64,000 bases of DNA, taken from the NCBI RefSeq assembly GCF_947507565.1, contig NC_089192.1, positions 372,001-436,000 on the forward strand, read 5' to 3'. The stretch's first letter is position 1; each line of letters opens with the position of its first letter. Of this stretch, positions 22,340 to 36,533 are shown piece after piece. The notes under the pieces are model-generated. The model had not been told where the DNA came from. It saw only the letters and a program-made list of their open reading frames with translations, and searched no databases. The stretch comes from Oscarella lobularis (lineage: Eukaryota; Porifera; Homoscleromorpha; Homosclerophorida; Oscarellidae). Made by a program: the position numbers and the translations under genes.

Positions 22340-24900
22340 ATGTCGCCCATTGTGGTCGTTCTTCTTGCCTTGGCGAACGGTTTACTTCGAGCCGAATCGG
22401 CTAAATATAACGAAAAAGCATCGGTAAGTCGATTCGAACGGCGGAAGTCTCTCACGAGAGCCGCTTTTGCCTGCGCAGGTGGACGTCTTTGTGAACAAAG
22501 TCGGTCCCTACTTCAATCCTCACGAAACGTATCACTACTACTCCTTACCCGTCTGCCGACCCACCGAGGTAAGCATCCTACTCGTAGCATCACTGCAACG
22601 AGCTTCGTTGCCTAGATTCAGCACAAAAGCTTGACTTTGGGCGAAGTTCTTGACGGTGACCGCATGGCCAAGTCTATGTACGAAATCAAGTTCAAGGGTA
22701 AGAGGAGAAGGACCCAATGGGTCGCCCAGAACAGGCGCTTAGGGAGAGCTTCTAGAAAATATCGACGAACCAAAAGAATTGTGCAAATTTCCGGCGACAG
22801 AGAACGATCTCGAGACGCTAAAAGAAGCGGTGGAAGAACTCTATTATTTTGAATTTGTTGTTGGTAAGGTAGATGAGAATTAAAAGTGTAGACTATCTGA
22901 ATTTTTTTAATCTAGATGATCTTCCGATGCGAGGCTTCATTGGGCATCTTGAAGAGAGCGGCTTTTTACCGCATCGTCACAGGACATACCTGTGGACTCA
23001 TCTTCTCTTCAGTTTTCTCTACAATGGAAATAACGTTTGTTTTGACGGGTTTTATCCGGTGTGATGGATACCTATATTCTTCAGATCATTTCTGCTAACG
23101 TCTCTACGAAAGGAAAAGCCCCGTTGAACTTGGACGATGCCCAGGCTCCCTTTGACATAGTGTACACGTACAGTGTCAAGTGGTCACCTACAGAGTACGA
23201 TATATAGATGCACATCACTCTGACTGAGTACATGAGCAAGGGTTTTTTCATAGTGTGACCTATAGCAATAGAGCCAAGCTGTCTACGTCGAGTTTCTTTC
23301 GTAAATCATTGGAGGTTAGTCGGTAGAAATTTTTAAAAACTCTACTTTAATTTAGTGATACTGCAGATTCACTGGCTCTCGATTATTAATTCAATTGTTC
23401 TTGTCATTCTGCTAATCGGTTTTGTCATCATTATACTGATGCGAGTTCTAAAAAACGACTTTGCGCGATACAACATCAATGACGACGGCTCAAGCGAAGA
23501 CGATTTAGGTGAGTAAGAAGGCATGGCGTCGTTTTGGAACGTGTCACGGAATTGGTCTGCACGTACCTTGTACTTGCTGGCTATTGGACGACACGAAAAT
23601 AAATTATTTCGTAGCAAGCCTCGAGAATACAGTTTGTTTTCTTAGGCTCTGCGTTTTACATTGTCTTGCTTTCTTGCAGATCAAGGAGATTACGGTTGGA
23701 AGATTATACACAGTGACGTCTTTCGATTCCCTCCCTATAAGAGTCTCCTGTCATCCATACTCGGTATTCGAAAACAAACGAGCAAATTTTTCGAAACTGT
23801 TTCCGTAATATTGCAGGAGTTGGATCTCAGTTTCTCTCCATTGCTTTCGGTATAATTTTGATGGCGTTTGTTGGTCTCTTCAGCATTCACAGGTACAGTG
23901 AACCACCAACAAAATCCAAAAGACTGCACTCTGCATTTAGACACGGTTCTCTCAATACAGCAGCTGTTTTACTCTACGCTCTGACGTCATGTAAGATCTT
24001 GAGAATTTTTTTCAAGAAGGCATCACTTCTCTGCTCCCTAGGCGTGGCTGGCTTTGTTTCCAGTCGATTTTACAGACAAATAGGAGGCGAAATGTGGGTG
24101 TGGAACATCGTACTCACCGCCTCTTTATTTTCAGGTGCGAATTTCGCCGTTTTCGACCTCATTTACCCATTTCTGTTTCTCTAGTCCCTTTCTTTCTGGT
24201 TTGGAGCACCGTTAATTCCGTCGCTTGGTACCTAGGCTCAACTCAAGCTTTGCCTTTCACAACAATAATCCTCCTGTTGTTAGTCTGGCTTCTAAGTAGG
24301 TTCCCCTAACCTCCCCTTAACCTCCTCATGTTTTTCTCCTCAGTTGGCTTTCCTCTTACTATCTTGGGAGGAATTGTCGGCAAAAATACGTCCGCCGATT
24401 TCAACTCGCCTTGTCGAACGAAAAATATTTCTCGTGAAATACCGCCCGTTCCCTGGTATCGTTCGGCTCCCGTTCACATGGCAATCGGCGGCTTTCTTCC
24501 CTTCAGCGCAATCTCCGTCGAACTCTACTACATCTTTGCGACGCTCTGGGGTCGCGAGAACTACACGCTCTACGGAATTCTCTTCATTGTGTTCGTGATT
24601 CTTTTGAACGTCACGGCGTGCATATCTATTGCTCTCACCTACTTTCAGCTCTCGTCTGAGGACTATCGTTGGTGGTGGCGATCTGTCATTTCGGCTGGTT
24701 CCTGCAGTTTATACGTCTTCGGCTACTCCTTGTTCTATTATTTCAAACGATCGAACATGTCGGGTATCCTTCAGACGATTCAGTTCTTTGGATATACGAC
24801 CCTCGTCTGCTTTATGTTCTTTCTGATGCTGGGAACGGTGGCGTTCTTTGCTTCGCTCAAATTCGTGCGTTACATATATGTCAATTTAAAAATGGACTGA
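22340..24900 (+). CDS. TM9SF1: TM9SF1, nonaspanin (TM9 superfamily)
   Basis: A signal peptide ([20 protein letters not shown]) leads into the lumenal domain ([20 protein letters not shown] with [10 protein letters not shown]). Then comes a first membrane span ([20 protein letters not shown]) and the cytosolic [20 protein letters not shown] motif that marks the family. The eight-span C-terminal half has [78 protein letters not shown] and the end [14 protein letters not shown]. It matches TM9SF1 more closely than TM9SF2/3/4. The ending VNLKMD fits the TM9 KXD/E Golgi-retention signal. It probably acts in Golgi/endosomal membrane protein trafficking or autophagy. The last exon is long and uninterrupted. 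AATAAA follows near 24930. Confidence 0.95.
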
Positions 24901-24987
24901 TTCTGAATGTGTACGTGGTAGTTGTGAAAATAAAATAGAAGAGAGTGAGTGTACGATCAATTAATTTCGTCCACGTGAGATAACAAG

Positions 24988-26928
24988 ATGGCGGCTATCA
25001 CCGATGCACAGTGGAAGTCTTTTACGCCTAAAGAAGCTCGAGAACTGTTCCGCTCGGGCGAGCACGTCGGAAAGCTGACGTCGGGCATGTGCAGCGGTCA
25101 TTTGCAGGCGAATCTAACCATCGTGCACCAGTCTTTGGCGGACGACTTCGAAAAGTTCTGCGTCTACAACTCCCTGCCGCTTCTGTACAGAAGCAAAGTA
25201 GGAGAAGTGGGATGTCCACCTTTGGCAGCCGACAGCGACGTTCGGTAAACAATATCTATGATCTAAAACTAGAATTTCGACTCATCTACAAATCCATACC
25301 TAAGAGCATCAGATTTAGAGATGCATAACTCTCTCCTTGCATATGTACCTACTGTATCTTTTTAGCACTGACCTCGCTCTCTATTGCGTTTTCAAAGAGG
25401 GCGAGCTCGTTGACAAGCCGTCTGACCTGCTTCAGTTTGACTGGAGCGAAAGAGTCACTTTCTATCTCGGCTGCAGTTTTGGCTTCGAAAAAGCCCTCCT
25501 CGATCACGGAGTGCCCGTGCGCAACATCGAACAGAAGCGCAACGTATCCGTCTACGTCACGAATATTCCGTGCAAGGCTTCCGGCTCGATTTCGGCGAAT
25601 CTCGTCGTGAGTATGCGTCCTATACCGCGCGACATGCTCCCGCTTGCCGTCAGCGCGGCGCGAAGCGTTCCTCGCGCGCACGGCTCGCCGATGCACATAG
25701 GCGATCCGACGTTGATTGGAATTCACGATCTCGGCAAACCAGACCTGGGGAATGTATTGGAATTCGTCGACGGTGACGTGCCCGTCTTCTGGACGTGCGG
25801 CCTATTGGGAAGAGTTGCCATTACAGCAACAAGTATGAAGGAAACCCATATGTATATATTTGAGATACGTAACAGTAGAGAACCACAAGGCTTTTAAAGC
25901 ACACTAGTATCAGGGCAAGTAGAGGTACCCAAGACCTACTCAAATATTAGAAATGCACAGCTTTTAAGACAAACGGGGGCCCCTGAGAGCGTGTCAAATA
26001 TTTGAGATACGTAACAGTCAGGAAAACTAGAAGCACACAAGACCTGTTTAATTAAGTTTTTAATTGATATTGCTTTGTAGAACCTGATCTCTTTCTCTGT
26101 CATTCTCCCGGGTCAATGTTCGTCTGCGATGCTCTGAGCAAGAGTCCTGGTCTTGTGAAGCCGGACATTACCGTCGTGCCGATCAATCAATCTTCTTCTC
26201 CTTTTGCTGCGTCACTGGTTAGTGAAAACACGGCTTGTCTTGTTTCGGCGATAGAAAGGAGTCTGGGTGGCGCAGAAGAGGATTTTCTTCTAAAAGCCTC
26301 ACTGAGTTTGAATCACTCTAGTCATGTGCTGATTGCGGTTGGGAGTTCAGGCTGTGTTTTGGGACTTTGTGCCGTTCTGAAGTCTCTGCGAGCTTTGCAA
26401 AAGAAAGTCTCCGTCCATCTGGATAAAAAGGATGAAGCCACTAAATCGGCGATTCAGAAGTTCTTCAGCAACGTGCCTGTCTCCTCCGATATCAATTCTG
26501 ACGTCGTCTTTGATCATGTTCTTTCAATTGGCGACGTTTCCCCTGCCCTGTTGAAGCAGTTCTCCGATAGAAGAATCAAAATAGCGGCTATGAGTCGAGA
26601 GAAAACGGGGCACGCCGATTTTTTCGTTCAATGCGGAAATCTCAACGTGGGCGGCTTTGGATTAGCCGCTGCTCTTCGCGTGCTCACGCGCTGTCCTGTT
26701 CACGTTCATTACCTGATAAAAGGAGTGCAAAGAGACGTTCTGGTAGAGGAAGACGTCTTGGTGACTCCTGAAGAAGTAAGCAATAAAAGCAATAAAAGGG
26801 AAATATAAGAGATAGAGATCTATCCATACGTGATTTAGACCAAAGAGATCGTCGCTTCAGCAGTGGGAGTTGATTTTGGTAGCGAGAAAATCGACGAAAT
26901 ACGAAAGGTTTGTCTTGAATGCAAGTAG
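24988..26928 (+). CDS. DGLUCY: D-glutamate cyclase-like protein (DUF1445 family)
   Basis: The N-terminal part is a DUF1445 domain: FTPKEARELFRSGEHVGKLT, CSGHLQANLTIVHQSLADDF, FDWSERVTFYLGCSFGFEKA, LLDHGVPVRNIEQKRNVSVY, VVSMRPIPRDMLPLAVSAAR, GDVPVFWTCGLLGRVAITAT and SHSPGSMFVCDA-like residues after 26082. The C-terminal part (DUF4392-like) is recognisable from GNLNVGGFGLAAALRVLTRC to PVHVHYLIKG, but the glycine-rich catalytic stretch seen in human DGLUCY is hard to find. The family converts D-glutamate to 5-oxo-D-proline in mitochondria. The final short exon after 26838 ends KIDEIRKVCLECK. It starts 87 bp after the TM9SF1 stop. Confidence 0.85.
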
Positions 26929-27026
26929 TAGGGCAAGTCGCCCAACGGATCTGCACGTTTCTACACCATGCTACATTTTCAAAGAATAAAAGTCAGTGTC
27001 TGCGTTCTCTATAAAGTCTATAGCGT

Positions 27027-29065
27027 TCATGATTTCAGCGGCGGCGGCGGCGGAGGCGGAGGAATATCGGAAAAAATCTGCAGCGACTCTGGCGGCGGAG
27101 GAAAATAGGTATCTGACGGCTGTAACGACTCCAGCGCCGGCGGCGGAGAGGGAAGAGGCAACATATCGTCGTCAAACACTAGGGAAAAAAATAAGTATAA
27201 GATGATATCTCTTTTTGAGCCATAAATAACGTTATCTAATGACTAATGCAGTGGCACGTTCTATGCGCATTACCTGGACAATATAAAGGCGACGGGGGCG
27301 CGGGCCACCCACAGGGGGACGCCTCTCTAGGCGACAATAGCCCAAGAGGAGACGGCGGAGGAGGAAACGACTCCCTACTTCCAAACCCGGCAACAATAGA
27401 CGAATTACGCAGCGACAAGGGCGACGGAGGCGGAGGAAGGATATCCACAGACGAAATGGAATTCCTGCCATCTACGTAAGAGAAAATATTCAAGGATACG
27501 AAAGACTAATAAATATTAGTACTACATACGTGGCTTCTGTTTCACTGGCGGCGGTGGCGGCAAAGGCGATGAGTCACGAGAAAGGGATACAATAGGCGGC
27601 GGAGGCGGCGGAAACTCAAAGGGGTCATTCTCATTGTTTTCCACGGTGAAGAAAAAAGTCTCGGCGATTTCCAATTGTTCGTTGAGACTGCTCTTATTCC
27701 TTTTCAGCGTCATCGCCCCATCGGAAACGGTTCGAAACGTCGAAAACGAGCTCAAGCTCATCTCCTCGTCCGTCAGCGCCGTTTTCTGACTAACATTTTC
27801 CGGGTAAAACTGAAACTTCTCCTCCTCCTCCTCCCCCGCCTCGCTTTTCCTTCCCAATGTCCCCAAATTCGAATACATCATCGATCGAAGCGTCCCATAG
27901 CCGGATTCGATGGGACTACGATCTGATAACGAAACAGCGACGCCGTTTCCTAAGTGACCGGCATCGAAATTGTCGTGCCGTTGAAAGATATCATCCGGAT
28001 CGTCGAACAAAAGCGGAGGCTATAAGGGAGGAAACCCAACGAGTTGACAATTGGGTTACGATGGGACGGACGTCCCCTTTTTTCTTTCTCCCCATCTCAC
28101 CTCATCTTCTGACAACTGGGTTCCCAATTTCCACGCATTTCGAAAAGTTCTCTGTAGAGGATTCGCTGTCGATTCTCGCCTCTGATGCACTTTCGATAGG
28201 TCGCCTGGAGAGATCCGTTCAAAGGAAAACACAAAAACCGCCACCATTAGCATTAAACGGAAACACGGAAGTTGGCGTGGGGGGACCCCTCACCTGTAGT
28301 GGCAGCGAATGGATTCGATCTCAAGCGACCGAAAGTGTTGAGTCGATCGCGCGGAATGCAGACGTTGCCGTCCGTCCCTAAAAAAAACGAGGCTAACTCG
28401 CTTGATTCCCTTAATGAAAAGGGGCCCGGCTCTTTGGGTCGGCGTATTTTTATTTCATTATCAATATGGAGGTGTCTCGCGACTCGCGAGCGCCGCGATA
28501 ACGATCCCCCCCCCTTCGATCCTCACCTTCTTCGGGCACCGACGAATCGTCGCGATAGCGCAGATAAATTTTGACTATTCGATCCCACGGATTGCCGTTC
28601 AGTGTGTCGACTTTTTCGTCGTCGCGAACGAATCGCGCGTCTAAAAGCCCGGATTCGGGCAAAAGAGTGAGTGTTACACACCCGCGAGGATCAGGTTCAA
28701 GTCTTACCGGCTAGCGTGTAAATGACGTAGAGACCGTAGTCGTCTCGACGGCCGCCAAGATGGAGTCGAGGCCATAGGGTCTCGATCACGTCACCGCATG
28801 TCATTTCGGGCGACGGTTTCAAAGCTCTGTACGTTTCGTCACTGGAAAAAACGATCTCAGTCTCGTTCTATCGAGAGAAACCCGCTTCGTACGGTAAAAA
28901 GATGCGCAGAACGGGAACGTCCCGAGGCGCTGAGCCGTCCTTGTTTCGTATTAGCACGCTTCCACTTCGTTCGCCTCTCCCTGGCGCTTTCCCTGTCGGT
29001 AAAGTAGAACTTCTAGCTCGTTTTGTCGACTTTCGCGATAGCGATAAGCTTCGAAAAAGTTTCAT
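27027..29065 (-). CDS. Ras-association domain protein with FPPPP (EVH1-ligand) C-terminus
   Basis: The start at 29065 opens a basic N-terminus (MKLFRSLSLSRKSTKRARSS). A ubiquitin-like RA domain spans three exons: VPVLRIFLPDETYRALKPSP, TCGDVIETLWPRLHLGGRRD, DYGLYVIYTLAG, DARFVRDDEKVDTLNGNPWD and RIVKIYLRYRDDSSVPEE. A linker follows (LSKVHQRRESTANPLQRTFR). The acidic, low-complexity C-terminus has repeated proline ligands (FEFPPPPPP, SFPPPPSP, TYFPPPPES, DIPPPPPPPLKS), with the stop at 27027-27029. FPPPP is the core ligand of Ena/VASP EVH1 domains. RA plus FPPPP recalls RIAM/lamellipodin (MRL) proteins linking Rap/Ras to actin and integrins, but I find no PH domain between the two. An MRL-like function is inferred. 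Confidence 0.7.
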
Positions 29066-29519
29066 GCTGCGCGCTCGCTGGCTCGCGACGTTATCGCGCG
29101 ACCCCAGCGCCTCTGCACGTCAAATCGCGCGGTGAGACGTCCCGCCCACGGTTGACCTTGTTATAGGTCATTAAGGACGTGACGTAATTGTGGACGCCAT
29201 TAGACGAATAGCGTTCGTTCGCAATGCAACATTGTTTCTTTTCGGTTCTTAGTACGCATCAGAGATTAATCTCCGGTCCCTTATGTCTGTACTTGTCAGC
29301 TGTCATACCTGAAAGGCGGGAAATATCATCAAAGGATTCCGATCGGGGTCCCATAGCCATGACAACGCGCTTGCGCGACGTTCGGCGTGCGCGAACGTTC
29401 TTTAGCTGCGCAGTCGTCGTCGTCGTCGCCCGCCGCCGAACAATCGAACGACAGACGTGCTTCTTGGACTCTGGATAAAAATATCTCGTTCCGTAGACGC
29501 ACGCTAGACTGAGAAAATC
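29066..29519. other. Divergent promoter interval
   Basis: About 450 bp between the head-to-head starts of the RA/FPPPP gene and the RraA-like gene. GC-rich on both flanks. No repeat or extra gene seen. Confidence 0.4.
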
Positions 29520-30790
29520 ATGTCGATTCTTTCGCACGGCGAACTCCTGAAATTGAAGCGATGGAACACGCCAACGATATGTACTGCAGCCGAGCGAACG
29601 CCTTTGCAGTATCCCAGTCTAACGCGCATTAGAAACGCCCGTAAACGATCGCTTAGATGACGAGAAACCGTTTTTACAGTCTGGGGGGGAGGGGGGGCGT
29701 TACCGCACACCTCGCTCTCTTTTGCCCTGCGCCCACGCTCGTCTCCCTCTTCTCCCGCAGACAATGGCTGGGAACAAATTACTTCCTGTGATTCTGCCGC
29801 TGATTGTTTTAATCTCGAAGAGACGCGCGACTTTATGCCGGCAATGGGACCGATGATCGGCTACGCCGTCACGTTGATAGTGAAGCCGTCCGAACGCTCG
29901 GAGAAAAACCCCGACAATTTGCTGCAATATCTCGAGTACATGGTCAAAAAAAAGTGTAGGTTATAATTAAAAATTAAATTCAGATATGTTGCGAGCGTTT
30001 CCGGTCCCAAAATTGTCGTTGTGCAAGATCTCGATAAACCGAAAGTATACGGGGCAGTGTGGGGAGAGGTGAGCCGCCGCGTCATAGAATAGAATTTGGG
30101 ACCCTAACTATTCAGTTTCCAATTCCTTTCTTCATTTCACACTAATACTGAAAGTTAAATAAGCTAATCGAGAGTAATCATCTAATGGGCCCTTTGGTGT
30201 CTGGCTCAGGTCATGTCCAATATGCATCGTTCTCTCGGCTGCGTTGGGACGATCACCGACGGTTCTATACGCGATTTGGACGAGATGACCAACGCAGGCA
30301 AGAACGATTATCTTAGACAAAACTCGTGGCGGCTAAGTTTATGCACGCGCACAGGCTTCAAAGCCCTCGCTCAGCGTTTATCCGTAGGCCACGCGAACGC
30401 CTGGCCCCTTCATTGGAACAAAGAAGTCGAGGTCGACGTCCCCCCGAGATAAAATAAATAGAATCAATGATAGCGTGTTGTCAGGTGTTTGGTCGAAAAG
30501 TTCGACCCGGCCAACTCATTCACGCGGACAAGCACGGTTTTCTCGTTATACCGGACGAAGATCAACGACGTCTTTTAGACGCGGCGACGTTCATGGACGA
30601 CAACGAGTGCGATACGCTCATTAGCGCCGCTCGCGGAGCCCGTACGTTTACGTCATTTCGGATATTGACTCCTGGGGAGTCTTCTTTCTCAGGCTCTCAA
30701 GAGGAAGTGCTTGAGGCCATTCGCAACGGTCGAGACCGTTTTAGAGAAAACGCTAAGGAGAAGTTTGGAAAGGGGAAAGGCGAAGCGTAA
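29520..30790 (+). CDS. RraA-like / HMG-aldolase-type family protein
   Basis: Exon 1 (MSILSHGELLKLKRWNTPTI) splices inside the tyrosine codon of TPTIY to NGWEQITSCDSAADCFNLEE, giving MGPMIGYAVTLIVKPSE. Next are YVASVSGPKIVVVQDLDKPK with VYGAVWGE, SLGCVGTITDGSIRDLDEMT, FKALAQRLSVGHANAWPLHW, VFGRKVRPGQLIHADKHGFL, VIPDEDQRRLLDAATFMDDN and ECDTLISAARGA. The GD/DG and HADKHG motifs are those of RraA-like proteins, whose bacterial relatives include the RNase E inhibitor RraA and HMG/CHA aldolases. Eukaryotic members are poorly understood; a metal-dependent lyase or aldolase is possible. The intron at 30298-30354 is GC-AG, 57 nt long and open in frame. Confidence 0.85.
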
Positions 30791-30844
30791 GCGAAGGTGA
30801 GTAGGGTTTATTTCGAAATAAGACGGAGAGGGTTATATTGTAGC

Positions 30845-32970
30845 TTAGGTGTATCTACTAGTACCAAACGTTCCCATGTAGTTTAGCCAGGGTTGACCGT
30901 TTGGTGGCGCTAGGAGACAGTTTGTTGTTATTGATTGACTGTGAATGCGTAGTTGAATATGTCCCAAGTCTTCGTCTGGATCCTGCGTCGAGAGCTTGTG
31001 CGTGCGATACGTTGACTTATAGACGACGTCGAATTTGTTGTCGTTTTTCGCGTGAACAATTCCCGAGCCTCCCACCATTAGAATGTCGGTTTTTTCGACG
31101 ACGTTGTCGAGAACTTCAGTCCTACCTGCAAAAGAAATCGATAAATAGTGCCAATAGGGTGTCATAAAATGACAAACCAGCCATGTCTTCGAATAAAACG
31201 ACTTCTGTCTTTCCGTGTTTGAGTCGAAACTGAACGGGCTGTTCACGTTTCGTACCGGTCTCGTTTGCTAGATTCCAGTAGACAAACGCGTCTAATGAGC
31301 CGATCATTTTGACGGCAAGTATCGATGACGACACAAAAGTTTCTTCCCTTGTCGTCTTCGCGATACGTTCGTAAACAATTTCGCCAGTTTTGCCATCAAC
31401 AATCGCTACTGTCGTTTCAAGATAGATAGGGTAGACTCCTTTATTATATATCGCCATTATGTCGGGAACAGTGTCATTCGTATATCGACCAATTCCGGGT
31501 AAACTGAATCAGAGAAGAAGAACAGGTTAACGAGATCAAAGTTAACGAGATCAGGTATAGCGATACATCGGATTTATCGGCGCTTTTATTTTCCGCCGTC
31601 AATGAATCCGACACATCGCCAACTTACGCATATGTTTCGCAGTCTCGAAACTCGGCTCTCCACAACAACTCGAAATCATTTCCGTCTAAGGCCTCGAGTC
31701 GTCCGTCGAATAGAGCAACGACAATATCGAGAACCCCGTCTTGAGTCAAGTCTACTAACAGAGGCGGATTCATTGCTCCGCGATTGCGAGTTCCCTGCAC
31801 GAGACGGCGAATCGATTTGGCGGCGGCGGCGGCGGCCGTCACACCACCACCACCACGGCTTATTCCGAACTTAACAAATTCGTCAAAGTCGACCGCCCAT
31901 AGGCTTCCGTTTATTGTCTCGCCGCCCGAGCCAATGAGAATTCTCGATTTCCCGTTACGACCAACGTGGACGATCGGCGACTCGTATGTCTCGCGTTGAT
32001 CCGGCATAGGCATCGCGGAAATCGGTTGCCCCGTTTTGCCCGATAACAACAAAAGAAGGCCGACGCCGCGCTCCGTTTCGTGCGTCGGATCGCCGCTGTG
32101 AGTTATGATCACATCCCCAATGTCGTCGCCGTCAATATCGGACGTTATCTGAGGCGTATAGAATCCCCAATTTTCGTTTATCAGCGCCAGAGTCGAGTCT
32201 ATTTGCCATACGGCTTTTCCCGTGTGTCGATCGAGCGCGGCGAGCGTCGCCGCGTAGCCGGCAATAAGGCAATCGGTATCGCCGTCGTCGTTCACGTCTA
32301 TTTCGCATTGAATGGCGTAGACTTCGTGCGACGCGTACCTTCGCCACAGTTCGTTGCCCGTCGTGCCGTCTAGAGCCAAGATTGCGCCGTGGCAGCCGCC
32401 GCGGGGGATTGCTTCTTTTGAGTCGTAGCTAAGGCAGTCGGATAGGGGAAGCGAGTTCATGCTGTTCTTTTCGAGGGTTATGCCGACGATGACGTCGAGA
32501 ATTCCGTCGCAGTTTACGTCGACGAATCGAATTGGGGACTGCGACGACGTATTGTCGAATGCGACGTTCCAGTTTGACTTAGGACGAAATGACGAGCACT
32601 CCGCCGACTCGGACGAGTTGGATGATAACGACTCGGAACTCCAACTCGAGATTCTACAGAAACGCGACGCAAAGCTTTCGGTTTTACTATCCGGTGTTGG
32701 AGGTGGAATCGCGTGCTTCACCAGCTCGAACGCAGCGTACGACAGAACGAGTAAGATGACGAAGACGACGGATAGGTAAAGACAAACTTTGGACCACTTT
32801 GATGACGAGTGTGGCGGCGATCTCACTTTAGGCTTTGCCTTCAAGTTGCCAGGGGAGTCGCGGCCCGGGGGGGAGTCGACACCAGCAAATTCGCTTTGGA
32901 GGAGCTTTTTGAATTCTTCTGTCTTGCAGCCGATGCCGTCGTTCTCTGAACTGTCGTCTTCCGATTCCAT
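30845..32970 (-). CDS. FAM234: FAM234-family single-pass membrane protein with FG-GAP/PQQ-like propeller
   Basis: The start at 32970 (MESEDDSSENDGIGCKTEEF) is preferred over an in-frame ATG at 33084, which would overlap the PRPF40 start. A cytosolic N-terminus is followed by one membrane span (VCLYLSVVFVILLVLSYAAF), then an extracellular beta-propeller with calcium-type DxDxDG loops (DVNCDGILDVIVG, DVNDDGDTDCLIAG, DIDGDDIGDVIITHSGD, DLTQDGVLDIVVALFDGRLE) and glycosylation sites. The C-terminal exons read GKTGEIVYERIAKTTREETF and ILMVGGSGIVHA, ending MGTFGTSRYT with the stop at 30845-30847. This is the plan of human FAM234A/B (ITFG3), type II membrane proteins of unclear function. Confidence 0.9.
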
Positions 32971-33082
32971 GATTGTGCCGTAGGGTGCTGCCGTACGGTG
33001 CACGTGCTCAATTAATTTTATCTCTCCGCGTGTGCACGTGGCTAACTTACGGTCATCGTAAGGGCACTGCGTTAAGGGTCCC
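32971..33082. promoter_or_regulatory. FAM234/PRPF40 bidirectional promoter
   Basis: 112 bp between divergent start codons. It includes cgtgcacgtggc-type CACGTG-like blocks near 33000 and 33042. Too short to hold two separate promoters. Confidence 0.5.
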
Positions 33083-36378
<3,296 letters not shown>

Positions 36379-36533
36379 CTATGTGTTATAGGCTCTAAAC
36401 GATTCGCTTCAGAAAGAGAGGCCAGCGTAAGTCACCACGGTTTCGCTATGTAATCACTTCTTTATTTCAAAACACATGCACACAACTTATACATCGCACG
36501 AGCTAGTACTAAATCGGTCTCTCCTATTCTATT

